A stretch of DNA of 64,000 bases from Malaya genurostris (GCF_030247185.1 NC_080572.1:298760656-298824655), one strand, 5' to 3'. Shown: positions 10,245 through 22,560, counted from the stretch's first letter. The notes: generated by a model not told the origin, from the letters alone. Made by a program: numbers and translations.

Positions 10245-11490
10245 AGCCGCGTAACTTTTTTCTGTCCTAATTTTGAACGATAATAACTCAGTCATTTGTT
10301 GACGGATTTAGATAATTTAACTATCAATCGATTTGGAAACATTTAACCTAAACATGTATGGTAACGTCTTTTCAGTATTTCATTAACATATTATTGAGAA
10401 ATTGGTTTGAATCGATCTATGTTTCCAAAAACCAATCACAACATACCATCATGATGTCATCCGTTTGATTTCTCTCGCACGTTTCTTACACGCCGAATTT
10501 CATTAGCAGTAGCAGTATCAAGAGGAATCTATAAATATAGGCTAAATAACATTACTTTGCATAGTAGGTGCTTGCCTGTGAATAAAGCAAGCCCAAGTAA
10601 CATTTTTAATATTAATAACTACTTGTAGCTGTCTTCAACTCAACGAAAGTGGACCATTCTTCTAAGGTTTATAAAGCAAAGTGAAGCATAAATCTGCGTT
10701 ATAACTCCAAATACAAGAGAAATTTGAAACCAGCTTTACGATCAACATTACATTTATTCGGATGGAATGAATTCCGCTATGAATAAACTGTCGTTTTGAT
10801 GATATTTTTCTGGACTATGTGTGTGTCATGTCTTCTTTGAATGCAATCAGTAAGAATATATTAGATGTTAAACACGAGTCTGTGGCTTTTTTCCGAACGT
10901 AAGAACTTCATGCGAAATAAATGCAGTTTTTCCGAAAATCTCCTTGGTTGATGAAAATTATTTTTTGTGATTCACCATCATTTTTGTATAAAACTGTTTG
11001 GTAGGGTTAAAACTTGTACATAAGTGCTAAAAATGAATCATGAAAGTCCATCATATTTCCTCGTTTTTGCATTTCGAAGTTTATTTGATGTCAATAAAGA
11101 CTGCGGCAAAGAATCTCCTAATGGCGGCCATGAAGTTTTCTTTAATGCAAATTACTCTGCAACTAAGAATTGTTTTATTCTTAGTCCAGTTGTTAGTCTA
11201 TGTAGAGGGGTTTATGAAAGCTTCAAAAAGTATGATATTACTTGACAAAAGAGACACTTATTATAGTTATCATAAAACAGGTAGTATTTGAAAAATGAAT
11301 TACAAAACTTCTATAAATTATAAATCAAGCCATAAGGCAGGAATTGTTACTTGGGAGTAGCTCGTCCAGCATCGTTGTTGACTGGATTGTTGCATTTGCA
11401 TTGTGATGTGTGTCGGTGCAATTTTCTGTTGTCTGCTGCACACCGTATTCGCTTGAGTACATTGAATATCATTCTTTTAACAATAGCTCA
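10245..11490 (+). repeat. Dispersed repeat shared with 43253-43665, carrying an insertion
   Basis: Matching blocks in the same order are GCGTAAC..TTTTTCTGTC, ATCAATCGATT and GAAACATTTAAC, then CATGATGTCATCC, ATCTATAAATATA and AAGCAAG. After 11356 come GACTGGAT, TGCACACCGTATTC-like and GAGTACATTGAATATC. The 43-kb copy has these pieces contiguous, so 10592-11355 is an insertion here. An AT-rich TATAAATA in the middle might be a promoter, but no LTR boundaries are visible. Confidence 0.6.
10592..11355. mobile_element. Inverted-end insertion, about 764 bp
   Basis: It begins CCCAAGTAACATTT and ends, read inward, CCCAAGTAACAATT. It exactly interrupts the alignment between the repeats at 10.2-11.5 kb and 43.3-43.7 kb, which supports it as a discrete insertion. 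No transposase frame and no clear target duplication were seen, so the superfamily is unknown. Confidence 0.6.
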
Positions 11491-12194
11491 GCATTAGCCT
11501 ATAACTGCTATTATTGATCCAAACAATAAGCATGTAATACAACTTAATGGCTAGAAACTGACATGGTCTGATCAAGCAAAATCCAAACTAAGTGTAACAA
11601 GAGCAATAAACCAATTTGCTAATTTCAATTACCATTTGCATCAAATTGTATCAATATTCATTCATGTATCAATTACAAAAAGAATACCAAACTGTGGAAT
11701 TTTATCTGCGTATCTAGTGGTTCTCAGTACACGAAAGTGAAATCAATACAAATGGTATGTTTCGTTTGTTTTCTTCCTTGTATTGTTACCATAGTATTCA
11801 TCGACACTTTCCGAAGATTATCGACGCTTTTTAACGAAGGATCAATAAAGTTAAACTATTACTGAGTTTACTGGTTCACGATTAGTGATTTAGCATTATT
11901 CGATCAAAATATATGAAATCTACTTTAGAATCGATTCACTGTTTATAAAAATAATAGGTTTGTACGTTCTCTTGCTCTAAAATTACCATTATAAAATTAA
12001 ATTGTTTTATTTTTATTTGTTTGTGTCTAAAATTTCATTTACTTCCAGTTACATTTTAAAAACTCCACAATACAAATTCCTTCCAGTTATTTTAAAAACT
12101 TCACAATAGATTTCGTTAAATTCATGTTCTACTCATTTTCCTATCGTAATTCTAACAGAACAATTATAAGACCGATTGAATGAAAAGTTTAAAG
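11491..12194. other. AT-rich non-coding DNA
   Basis: I see no supported gene or structured repeat here. Around 12040-12110 two short near-duplicates of CTTCCAGTTA...TTTTAAAAACT occur about 40 bp apart. Confidence 0.4.
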
Positions 12195-12335
12195 TTAAAA
12201 TTCATTCATAAATTTAAAAAAATTGCTTATTTTAAGTTTGGAATTAATATGAGAATCATTTCAATAACTTACTTGTCAAACCCGTCTCGAACATGCAAAC
12301 CGCATTTAGGAATTCTATAATATAAATTACCGGGA
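12195..12335 (+). repeat. Short dispersed repeat shared with 46385-46510
   Basis: The blocks AATTCATTCAT, TTGGAATTAATATGA, ATAACTTA and AA(A/C)CCGTCTCGAA occur in the same order at 46385-46510. It is an old pair of dispersed copies with undefined ends. Confidence 0.5.
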
Positions 12336-12364
12336 ATAATACTTTCAAACTTTAAAATCGAACT

Positions 12365-13960
12365 CACTTTTCTCAGCGATGACTTGAATAATTTTCGAAA
12401 AGTTAGTTTCTAATGAAAGGTCTTATGATGCAGTGCGGAGTACTTGAATTTAATCCCGTTCCGACTTCCGGTTCCGAAAGTACTGGGTCCACACTGGGTC
12501 AAACCTTCATAAAAAGCGCACAGGTATATACATTCGCTGGAACGGAACTAGAAAACACAATACCGCCTCTACGAACGGTGCGGTGTTCGAATTCGTACAC
12601 GCTTACCGCGAAAACTGAAATTGAAACTAGGTTTTGAAAACACAAGAGCACATATGAGCACGAATTCTCCGTTTTCCGTTTTGAAGAAATCAGAAACACA
12701 CGTTGGTTGACCACGGTTCTGAGGATAAGACTAATCATAGCCACTTCTGAAGTATTAAAACTTGTAGGCCTGGCTGTTTGATGGTAAAACAAACTTAGTA
12801 CTCTCTGGATTCTGGTTCCGAGAACAGTTATTCGAAATGTCGAATATCAAATCTGAATAAAATGTTCAAAACGACGTATGTAACAATGAGAGATTCTCTT
12901 TGTTTACTTTCTCTTTCGATTATTGCGAAATATTCCTGCTTTTTCGGTAATTTCTCCAGAGCAGATTAAAAGGTGATAGCTTTAGTTATTATTATCGGTA
13001 AATAATTGGAGAGAATGATTGCTAAGAGTGCCGTAATAATCAAAAGTCGTACGTCGTTTTGAACATTTTATACAGAAATGTCGATTTTTAATACACCACT
13101 TTTGCCATCATCTAACATATCATATATATTGAAATAGTGTTTAGTTCTATTCCCAATCTTTTTTTCATTTTTTTATCGTCAGTTTGTAATTTTCAACACT
13201 ATTCACCGTATAATTCCGGAATCGCTAGTCAAATTTGGATTCAATTTTAAACATCCTACGACACTACAGGACCTTGAGCAAGATTGAGAAAATCAGTTCT
13301 ACAATTCCTGAGAAAGCGAAGCAAATTCCAGTTCATTGCATGTTTTCAAAACAGTTCCTAATATTCCTGGTACCGGAAACCGAGGACCAGTTCGACGAAA
13401 ATTGTTTTAATTAACCAACATATAGGACCAAATTTTAGCACATTTTTTTTAAATAACGAATTCGAAATTTTCATTATTCTTCACCTGATTTCACTGGAGC
13501 CGGAAGTTGGATTCGAAATAAATCACATAGCAATCTATGGGATCAGGAGAACATTTATTTGAATCCAAGTTCGTAAAAATTTTCCTAATCGTCTCCGATA
13601 AATCGAAGTAAGTTCCGTTTTAAAAATTTAATTAGTATTTTTGCTACAGCCGAAATTGCCAACTACCAATCGTCAATCTACAAAATTTTGCTACCCATGC
13701 TTTAAGAATGCGCTTTTTTGCACGGTCACTTTTAAAAAAACACTCCTAAAATCTAAATTTTTCCACTCATCAACCAGTAACTCCAAATAAAATTCAGTAA
13801 TTGTCTAGGGGATCTCAAACTATTTCATTTGAAACTAAGTTTGAAGAAAACTCCACAACCATACAGTAAGTGCACATATTATCTTTCGCTTATCATCCTG
13901 TAATTCCGAAACCGGAAGTCGGATTCGGAAAAAACATCAAGAATTTTCATTTTTATTTTA
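12365..13960. repeat. Modular dispersed repeat fragments, copy C (scrambled)
   Basis: Core modules appear first in forward orientation (CCGACTTCCGGTTCCGAAAG near 12460) and then in reverse orientation between about 13200 and 13960 (CCGAAACCGGAAGTCGG near 13910, and weaker ones near 13210 and 13490). At least two old insertions or an inversion are implied. A small TA-flanked element is nested at 12860-13068. Confidence 0.5.
12860..13068. mobile_element. TA-flanked MITE, 209 bp, with perfect 19-bp inverted ends
   Basis: The left end AAATGTTCAAAACGACGTA (12860-12878) is matched exactly in reverse complement at 13050-13068. TA lies at 12858-12859 and 13069-13070. Perfect ends and a TA duplication fit a Tc1/mariner-mobilised MITE. 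It is non-coding. Confidence 0.75.
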
Positions 13961-14064
13961 GATTTTAGTTCGTTGAAATCGAGCTAGCCATCTCCGAGGC
14001 AAGTGAGTGATCCTAAAGAACTGATTCGAATGGTATGTGACATTCGAATCTGCAGACGTCGGTT

Positions 14065-14280
14065 CTGAGAGGTGAGATGAGATAGGAATCTCAGCTCTCA
14101 TATAGATAGCAGAAACCGGAACAATGTTAACTGAAAGCGTAAGTCTAACTAACAGGACTTTCGGACGACTTACACTTGGTACACGTCTATCCAGTACAAG
14201 CTATCAGTTAACACTGTTCTTTATTACGGTTTCTGCTATCTTCATGAGAGCTGAGATTCCTATCTCATCTCACCTCTCAG
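14065..14280. mobile_element. 216-bp hairpin element
   Basis: The tips CTGAGAGGTGAGATGAGATA and their complement bound a nearly continuous inverted repeat. The arms extend inward through CAGAAACCGG and GTTAACTGA or TCAGTTAAC, leaving a loop of roughly 50 bp. No target duplication was found. It could be a MITE or a structured non-coding locus; a MITE is more likely in this setting. Confidence 0.65.
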
Positions 14281-15324
14281 GTCTCAAAAATCGGTTTGTA
14301 TGATCTATTTATTATTTCGGTAGTAAATCAACTGGAGACATGAAGCAATCCGTACAAATCATCATCCATCGCAGTACAACTGAACAAAATTCATACTGTG
14401 AATGGGAGGAGCAAATTTTTAAATATTTTATGGTTGAAAGTTTTGACGTGAGTACGCCTTACTTTACTATGGCGCGTTTTTTCAAAATTTGCCCTGTGGA
14501 GGCATGCGTAGAACTTAATCGCGAATATCACTTGCTGTGCTTCGCGTATAAACATAATTCTTTCTCCATACCATCAGAAATATAACCAGCAATTTATGAT
14601 TAAATTTTAAGAATGTTATCTCCACATTAAATAACTTGAAAATCTAGTTTTCTCAAAAATTTTGGAAGCAATGAGAAAAACTCACGCTCGCTTGTCTTTC
14701 TCGTACTCGCGATGGCGGTTTCGAGATAAACAAGCATATATCACTCCTGATGTTTACCTGAACGAGTATAAATAGAGTTTAGAATACCGGATAATAACTT
14801 TGGCAAGCGTGGTCGTGTCTGTGGAAAATCGGATCTATTGCGAATACGATAGTTAACCTAGGAAAGGGTAAATCAACAGGAAAGATGGGGCACAAAATGG
14901 GAACATGTATACGAATACTTCCAACTGATACTTAAAATAATTACTCGCCCGACTGTTGCTTGATGAGAACCTAAAACATGTTCATTGCCTAGAGCAGGCT
15001 AATCTACTAATATTTTCCTTGTGAACATTACAGTAAATTATACTGAAATATTATCTGCGCCGAGATATCACAACGTTGTAAGATCTTTTCAATTAAATCG
15101 TTTAAATTTAAAATTAAAATAAAATTTTCATTTTTTAGAGGAACCGCATTAAAGGTCAATAAATTTCTTAAACTTGACAGGAATGCCAAATTAGTGAAAG
15201 GGGCTAAATCTCTTGGCAATTTTTTTTTATATTGATCAACTTTGTGGTCGGAGTCCAGTTGCTGTATTCGTCGAGAAGAAAATAATACCTGCTCCTAATA
15301 ATTAATTAAATAAATCAATTAATA
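14281..15324. other. Non-coding DNA, no clear feature
   Basis: No supported gene is present. An 81-residue frame at 14340-14585 has no recognisable motif. Confidence 0.35.
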
Positions 15325-15780
15325 AAACATGTGTTAATCCACCTAGTGGTGTACTGATATTCTACAAAATAATTTTCTTTGAGTCTTGAAAACAAAAAGA
15401 TTGTCCATAAACTAGTATAACCTACAGAACTCTGGTCGGTTAGGCCATCTTTGAGAAAACGAAGTGAGTCCCACTATTGCAGGTGCTTACGAAACCAGAA
15501 TCCGGGAGCCAATATAATCGAAGTCGGGTCGAAAAACGGGACTGGGATCCATCTTCGGTCGTTAATCGAAAACCGAGAGTCAGGAAGGCAGAAATTATTT
15601 TTGTCAGGCTGTCTACTGAAAATGACCACCGATTGGAATAGTTTTGAGGCGAGATCAGAAATTATTTTACGTTGTTTACTTTGCACACTGGAACCGGAAG
15701 TCAGATCCGGACGAAATTCAGGAATTCAATATGAAACCGTAAGATCTTACATTTTTACATGAGATGCTTCCGAACAGGGC
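15325..15780 (-). repeat. Modular dispersed repeat, copy D (partial)
   Basis: It opens with GTTAATCCACCTAGTGGTGT, the terminal block of the family in reverse orientation. Core modules CGAAACCAGAATCCGG and GAACCGGAAGTCAGATCCGG follow. The GCCTTTCTCATAT block and the far end are missing, so this is an internally rearranged fragment. Confidence 0.6.
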
Positions 15781-16799
15781 CACCGAGAGGGAAGGGGGAA
15801 AAGGGGGAATCCCCCCTTTTCCGGAGAATCGGAAATTCTTAATCGTTGTTTCGTTCTTCATAACAAAACAAAATATCAAAAATCGAATAAAAAAGTTGGC
15901 TTTTTTTTTTTTTGTTAAAATAATGTATTTAAACATCTTTTGATTTGATGATATTCCCATGTTCACAATATTTTCCAATTCTCGTGTTTAGGGGCTCGTA
16001 ATATCGCAGGCGAATTGAGGACGATCGCGTCGAAGTTACCTGATGAAACTTTTTTCGATTAACTCTACACAATCTGCCATGGAATGACCTGGATAATCTA
16101 CTTAGCTACCAAGATCACTGTAAACTTATTGGCTTGGATCTACTATATTATCTGTTCGTAGAAATATATCAAAAGCAGTTTTCATAACCGATTTCTTACA
16201 ATCACGTATTGATTGTCCTGAACTCTTACAATTAACTAATTTCGACATTCATCGTTGGAAATTACCTTCCGCACAAAACAAACTATGGATTTAATGTACC
16301 ATTTACTAGTATGTGACGTTTATTCGACAACTTGTCTAATATCTCGAAATGTATTCACACGATTGTTTCTTAGTCACTTATCATGTTAGTTTTACAATCA
16401 ATAGTAGTTTTTAAGTTATTTTATAGTTTTGTAATGTTTACTTTAGTATTAATTTTACGTGTATCATTTGTATGTAAACTATCTGTTGGAACAAAATTCG
16501 AGGAGGTTTTATGCCTGTTTGAGGCAGAGGTTTAATCAATTCTCAACTTCAGTTGTTCTTGTGAGATGTGTTTACTCGCATCGCAGGATAATTAAAATAA
16601 TAGTATTATTCCAATTATTGAAGCAGATTTGCATGCTCGAGTCCTATCTCTGAATAGAATGTTTTTTTTTCCAATCCCATCTTATCATTGGTCACACTGA
16701 GGCCCGGTGACCACCCTAGAAAATAGCTATATCGTTTTGATAATCCTAATTAATCACATCACCTGACAAAGAGTAAAGAACAAAATCTTAGAGTACACC
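15781..16799. other. Non-coding DNA, no clear feature
   Basis: A GGGGGAAAAGGGGGAATCCC tract lies near 15795. The rest is AT-rich with no recognised repeat or gene. Confidence 0.4.
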
Positions 16800-19080
16800 C
16801 AAGTCGTCTCTTACGTCACAACTCGTTTGAATGTGCAAACAGCTCTATTATGACAAAATACAATTTCATAAACCAATCACCGTCATTAGAAGCCGTCTCG
16901 AAACTTACAATTGCAGTTTCATTAACCAACGCTGACTGTAAGGTATTTCGTAACCGAACTAAATCATCCAACCCAACTGGATATGGTTGCCCATATCCAT
17001 GTTTAGAAGCCCTGGTGACACACGGTAACAGTTGCCGGTGGGCGGTCCCAATAGGCAAAACCAGCATTCCATCATTTTGTCATATTCATTTTACGGGGCA
17101 TTCAAACGATGAAAAGGGTTATGAAGCGCAATAGTCTTCGGGGTACGGTTTGCATCGATAATTATGCCGAGACTGTCTTCTATTTCCATCACGAATGAAG
17201 TTCGTTTTTATTCATTACGGTTCCCAAGTGCACACAAGGTTCATGACGATCGGGGCACGTGCGTTAGGCACAGACCAACGATCGTTACGCCACCGACAGC
17301 TGAACAAATAGGAACTTAACGATGAAAAAACGTTCCGACGAACCCTGGCCCTGAAGGTGCGATGTTTATTCTTACGAAGTTCGTCGATCAGACATTTGAA
17401 TTTGTGCTCGTAAAATTTTCCTCCGAAAGTCCTTCCAAAATAGTTCAACGACCTCCGGGAAATAATTACAGTGATGTATCATTTCTCGAACAACGGAACG
17501 ATATGATTGTTCGCCTTTCCACCGCACATGGTGAAATCGATCACCCTCCCAGAGACCCTCCAGCAAGTCAACAGAAATCAAACTCCATGACTCCTCAGTT
17601 CATCTGGCATCGGCAGAGCAAACGATTTGCCACCGACCGCCGTGCCACGGAGTTGCTTCACGGAGGCACCGAATTAAAAACGATTAGATCGCTTATTTTT
17701 CATCCGCAGATCGATCCAATTCGCAATCCATCAGACTAAACTGACTGCAATCGGCTCTTCATGATTGATGGACTCGCTCGGAAACCCTCATTCTCTGGGC
17801 GATCCATTCGATTTGTCATAATCGCTGCGAATTTATTTGCACTGGATTGATTTATGCCGCGGTCGGTGTGGGCCAATCAGCGAACATCACCCCTTCAGGG
17901 GAGGTCTTTCGGCGGAGTTTTACACCGCAAATCTCCGCAAGAATTGGTTCGGTTTTGTTTTTGTGTCGAGCGAATCGGTGCTTTCAACATCTTCGCCATC
18001 TCAACGACCATCGCGACCCGGGATTGAACTGTGAAATTCAGTGTCTCAGTAGGCCAGGCCCGCTTTGACGGAATGAAGAAGAGAGTGTCGCAAAGGCAGT
18101 TAACTGACTGACTGCAAGATTGTAATCAACAACTGGCAACCGTCAACCAGTGTTCGGTTTTCATCACAGTTTATCATTTTCAAACCCGTAAGATTAGACC
18201 CGCTTGTGGCTTCAATCGCACCGTAAATTGCTTACCCAATGTTGCTTCAGTTCGTGGGAAATCATCGTGTTGTTCAATCGTACCTGAAACGGGAGGAAGA
18301 AGAAATTGTTGTTAGTAAATTCGGTGGCGATGTTTATTGTCATGGTGACGAAGTTTGATTAGATCATAAACTTAAACAAACTGTTTTTGATAACCTGTTC
18401 AGTTACAAAAAATACAAAATCTTCGTAATCACTATAATTTTCCTTCTCAGTTCCTCAAGGCAGTTGTATAAAAGTTTAAAGTAGGGTAAATTTTGAATCT
18501 GATTTTGACCTAATTTGACCGACAAAATCATCGTAGGTAAATCAGTTTACAACCAAGCAGTCATAAAATAACCAAGGAACAATTTATCAATAGGGTAGTT
18601 ACTTTGAAAAACTTGACCAATTTAAAATTGACCCAAACATAAAACCGTAATAAAATAATCGATTCCACAAACAGCCGACAGTTGAGGCGATCGTTTTTCC
18701 CACCAAAGCGCATTTTTTGGCCGTCCCACCTGACCCTGGAAACCAGCAGCGGTTAGATAGTTCTAGCAGATTCATCGACGATGACCTTATGTCATCCATA
18801 GCCTACTACGAAACCGATAAATGAAGATCGAACTCGTGGTACCCCGAAGCATCACCAGCATGCCGTGATTCGTAGGAAAATTATCCTAGCCGGCGAACAT
18901 TGACCGACTAACATTGGTCAAACGATCGTACGGTTTCGAATTTTGATCGATAAGTCCGTTGGTTCCCATGGTCGCGAAACGGTAGATAATTTGATAATCG
19001 AAGGCCTCTAATGGGCGATGATGGTCGATGATGGAATCCTAGGCTCGGTTTTCTTTGCGTCATTAAATTGCTGAATGAAA
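16800..19080. other. Repeat-poor, GC-richer island; no supported gene
   Basis: No window repeat families or inverted ends are seen here. Several overlapping frames exist (for example 16850-17134 and 17362-17739) but carry no recognisable domain. The frames on the two strands are of similar length, as expected from moderate GC. It is a candidate for host unique sequence, but coding status is unsupported. Confidence 0.4.
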
Positions 19081-19557
19081 TAATGATTTGGCAGTTTCTG
19101 TTGTGAAATCAGAAAAACGAAATCAAATTCACGGTTAGACTAATCGTAAGAAGTTATTATCTCAACGCCATAAAACATATTTGACATGAGGTTGAACTCA
19201 AATCTGTGCATTTTTTTACCTATGAAACGCTTTCAAGTCCGATTTTGAAAGTTTTTTGCATTGATAAAATTGAAAAATTAACTTAGTTTTCCATATATTT
19301 TCCATTTATCATCTTCCGATAGGAAAGAGAATTAAATATGACTTTTATTTAATAAACCAACCAATGTTGATTTTCGTTTGAGCTACCAAGCTTCGCCCGA
19401 CCGTAATTCGAAAAAAGTTGGAACAATGGGAAATGTATTTGAAAAAAAAAAAAGGGGGGGGTAATATTAGAGACATAACCGAATGACGGGAATCCGAAAA
19501 AAACGGATTGCTGATCACTGAATCTGTGTTCTGGCATTGATGGCTTTCGTATCAAAC
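19081..19557. other. Non-coding DNA with poly(A)/poly(G) tract
   Basis: A run of A followed by a run of G lies at about 19441-19461. I see nothing else distinctive. Confidence 0.4.
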
Positions 19558-19925
19558 AACACTCACTAGCAATTCTTCACACGATTCAATCAGTGCCATC
19601 CAAGAGAGACGGATATCATCGCAGCAACAAGAAAAAAAACCGGCATGGTTCATTTAGCACAGAATGGACACCAGTGCGAAAGCGAATTTCTCTCGATGAC
19701 CCGTCTGAGAATCAAAGATTAGCACGCTGCTGCGAGGGTTCTCAACTTGCGATTCTCTCTTGGTAAATTCCACACAGCACCGTTCATTACCAAACTGTAA
19801 ATTGTAGAAAAATTCTTTCACGGTTCATGCATTGAGAGACACGAGTTCTTGTAGCATCTTCTACCGAATTGAAAATGTTGTATACAATATAGATAAATAT
19901 CGAGCAGCTTCTGTCAAATTATCGA
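19558..19925 (-). repeat. Dispersed repeat P, copy 1 (inverted relative to the others)
   Basis: Blocks GATTCAATCAGTGCCATC, GAGACGGATATCATCGCAGC, CGAAAGCGAATTTCTCTCGA and TGAGAATCAAAGATTAGCA, ending in GTTGTATACAATATAGATAA, match 38155-38845 in reverse orientation. The last part also matches 26340-26505. No frame is conserved between copies, so it is treated as a non-coding element of unknown type. Confidence 0.7.
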
Positions 19926-20775
19926 CAATCACCAGCACTGGTTCTGGAACTGAATTTGGAATCTGAGTTCGAAACCAGGATTTTGGCTTGGTATTTAATT
20001 CTGATCCTGAATCATTGCACTGAGTTCTAGACCTGGATTCTGATCGTCAGCTGAATTTTACGTTCTGAATTCAGTTCCACGATTCAGTTTTCAAATTCGG
20101 ATACAAAATTCTGTTCAGAAATCCAGTTCTAGAATTCAAATCCGGAATTTAGTTTAAAACCATCAAAATCTAGTTCCTGAATTCAGTTACACTTTGAAAA
20201 TTGTGGAACTTGCTGTGAATTTTGGTTCGGTATTTAATTCTGATCCGGCATTGCACGAAATTCTGAACCTGATTTCTGAAATGCATTTTAGAACTATATT
20301 CTGGAAACAAAACTAAATTTTTAATCTGAATTCTGGTCCTAAATTTCGGTCTTAAGTTTCGGAACTTCGGGTTTGGAGCTCAGTTCCAGAAATCTGAACC
20401 TGATTTCTGAGACTCAAATAAATCTTAATTCCGAACAGGAATCTTGTATCGGAGTTCTGCTGTGGATCTCAACTTCAGTTCCAAAATTCAGTTAAAAAAA
20501 TTCAGATCCAAGTCCGGAATTCATTTTCAAAAATTAGTCCCATTGTCCAGCAGGGAGGGCTAGAATCAAAATCCTGATCTCAGTTTTGGTTTTCGGTTCC
20601 AATATTCAGGCTCAGATTCAAGTTCTGAAATTCGTTTTCACTGATCATATTTCCGATGACGTGGAGAAGAAAAAGAAGAAGAAAAATTTACGATCTCCAT
20701 TTGAAACTGAATGCTTGATTCTTGAACTGAATTCTGCACCTGGAACTATAACTATATTCAGGAACTGAATTCCTG
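19926..20775. repeat. Degenerate GAATTC/TTCTGAA-type minisatellite
   Basis: Short words such as TTCTGAATTCAGTTC, CAGAATTC and GTTCTGGAACTG recur every 10-25 bp over about 850 bp, without a fixed period. Related tracts lie at 26765-27110 and 42836-43200. Confidence 0.7.
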
Positions 20776-21507
20776 TTACTACAAATTCTACCTCAAAAAC
20801 TGTCGTCACGGATACGAGAAAGGGAAACACTCGTCATGAGTTTTCCACTTTCATACTCGTTGGTACCAAACAAACTATAATATAGAATTATATTTGGCTA
20901 TGTTATACATGTGAAAATTTTATCAAAAATTGGTGACTATATTTCCGATGTCATCCAGCGAAAATTATGTTGATACGTAAGATACAACAAGAGTTATTCA
21001 CGATCAAAAACTAACTCTTACAGAGGGTAAATGTTGAAAAGGCGCCCCATAGCAAAATACAACGTATTCACGCAAAAAAATAATTAGTGAAACAGTAGCT
21101 TACTCATCCAAGTCCTATTCACAATCTGGGCAACTATGATAGTGTTTACATTATATCGTACTTTGTGTATATAAACGTTTCTACAAAAGATTAGAGGGCA
21201 AAACATAGTGTGTTTAGTAATTTTTGACATTTTCTGTTTTACCCCATACAATTCTTTCACTTTTAACCCGACATCGAATTTTGCAAAAAATTTGAGTGTC
21301 ATTGTTTGAAAATTTATAAATAAGAAAGAAAACAAGCGTTTCACAATTAAGAATTCTAGGAATATTTATTTTTTTATTTATTTTTTTTTATTTTTTTTTT
21401 AGTAACTATTTATTGGAATATGAGTTAAAATTAAATTATTAAGATTTAAATTGGGTGTTCAGCCACAAGTGGTGACTTTTCAGCCCTGTCTAGGAATATT
21501 TATATTT
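20776..21507. other. AT-rich non-coding DNA
   Basis: A long T-rich tract lies at about 21366-21400. No gene or defined element is supported. Confidence 0.4.
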
Positions 21508-21726
21508 ATCGTTTTCGCTTGATGTCATACCTAACCCAGTTTCCACCCTTACGGCTGTCAAACCGTTTGTTCGAAGATAGTTTCGAGTCAGTTTGGAGCA
21601 TGATTCTTATATCGGGTTTGCTTATACCCCCGTTGCTAAGTGCGAACCCAGCAGAGTTTCGTGAAAAAATGTTTGTTTGGTGCAAATACCTCGGGTTAGT
21701 TTCAGTTTTCTCCAGTGAAAACGCCA
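21508..21726. mobile_element. Short inverted-repeat element (MITE-like), copy 2
   Basis: It begins CGTTTTCGCTTGATG and ends GTGAAAACG. It is an inverted relative of 458-705, sharing CTAACCCAGTTTCCACC, GGCTGTCAAACCGTTTG and GGGTTAGTTTCAGTTTTC. It is non-coding. Confidence 0.6.
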
Positions 21727-21879
21727 TTAGTCTACTAACAATCGATCAATCCCAGAAACAGTGCGTTCGATCGAAGCAGGCGTGCGTGTCGGTTGTGACT
21801 AGGGTTGACACCTGAACGGGTCTCGCCCGGCAGTATCGAGCCTAGGAAAAGCTGCCGGGTTGCCGGACTTAAAAAAAAG

Positions 21880-22560
21880 TCGGTGAAGCGGTATTTTCGC
21901 GGCGCATTCTGGAAATCGTGATTTGTGGGTCCACTGTATCTCAGGGTAGAATTATTAGCAAATCAAAGTAACATAGTTGCAGTAGATGTTTTTCTAGACC
22001 CAAACGTTTTAGTTTGATTATATTTTAATTGTTTTAGTTTTTGGTAATTGTTTAAAGTCAAAACTGCGTTTTTTCACGATCATATCAACTTCCCAAAGTA
22101 ACAAAATTGGAAAGGAGAACGTTGGGGTTGGGTATTTAATATGTAGGAAGGGTGTGCAAAATTTGAAAATAATTGGTAAAGTAGTTTTTTAATGACGATG
22201 GACACGGACATTTAAAATGTGCTTTCGAAAAAACCACGTTTAAAATTGTGTTGTCTACAAAATCGAAAGAAACAATTTTTTTTTCTAGAGGGGGTTTAAC
22301 AAAACTCGAAAAATAATATTTTTTCTTTGTATTTTGTTAAAATGAAGAACGTTTTGCTAAGTCTTCAAGTCAATCGAAGCATAACACTTGGGCCAGTGCG
22401 CCGAGCTCTTGCCTCAGTATGAGATAAGAAAAGCTGAAGACCCATTACTTCCAGAGTTTTGTTCCGATTGGCTTTGAAAATTTGACAAAACATTCTTGAA
22501 GTATTTTACAATAAGAAAATACGAAGTAAAAATAAATGATTTTTAAAAATTGCAGACACG
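21880..22560 (+). repeat. Truncated relative of the TTAA-flanked element
   Basis: It aligns in order with 26105-26690 through GTCGGTGAAGCGGTATTT, CACTGTATCTCAG, TTTTTGGTAATTGTT, GTGCGCCGAGCTCTT, CTTCCAGAGTTTTGTT and AAATAAATGATTTTT. Unlike that copy it lacks the GGG-rich ends and the nested repeat P. The left boundary lies in a GC-richer GCCGGGTTGCCGG stretch. Confidence 0.65.

Noticed and set aside
10520..10545. TATAAATA in the repeat at 10.2-11.5 kb as a promoter within an LTR
   Set aside because: No TG...CA limits, primer-binding site or paired copy was found. The motif is expected often in AT-rich DNA.
17362..17739. Open frame of 125 residues in the repeat-poor island
   Set aside because: No recognisable domain, a frame of similar length on the opposite strand, and no splice or promoter evidence.
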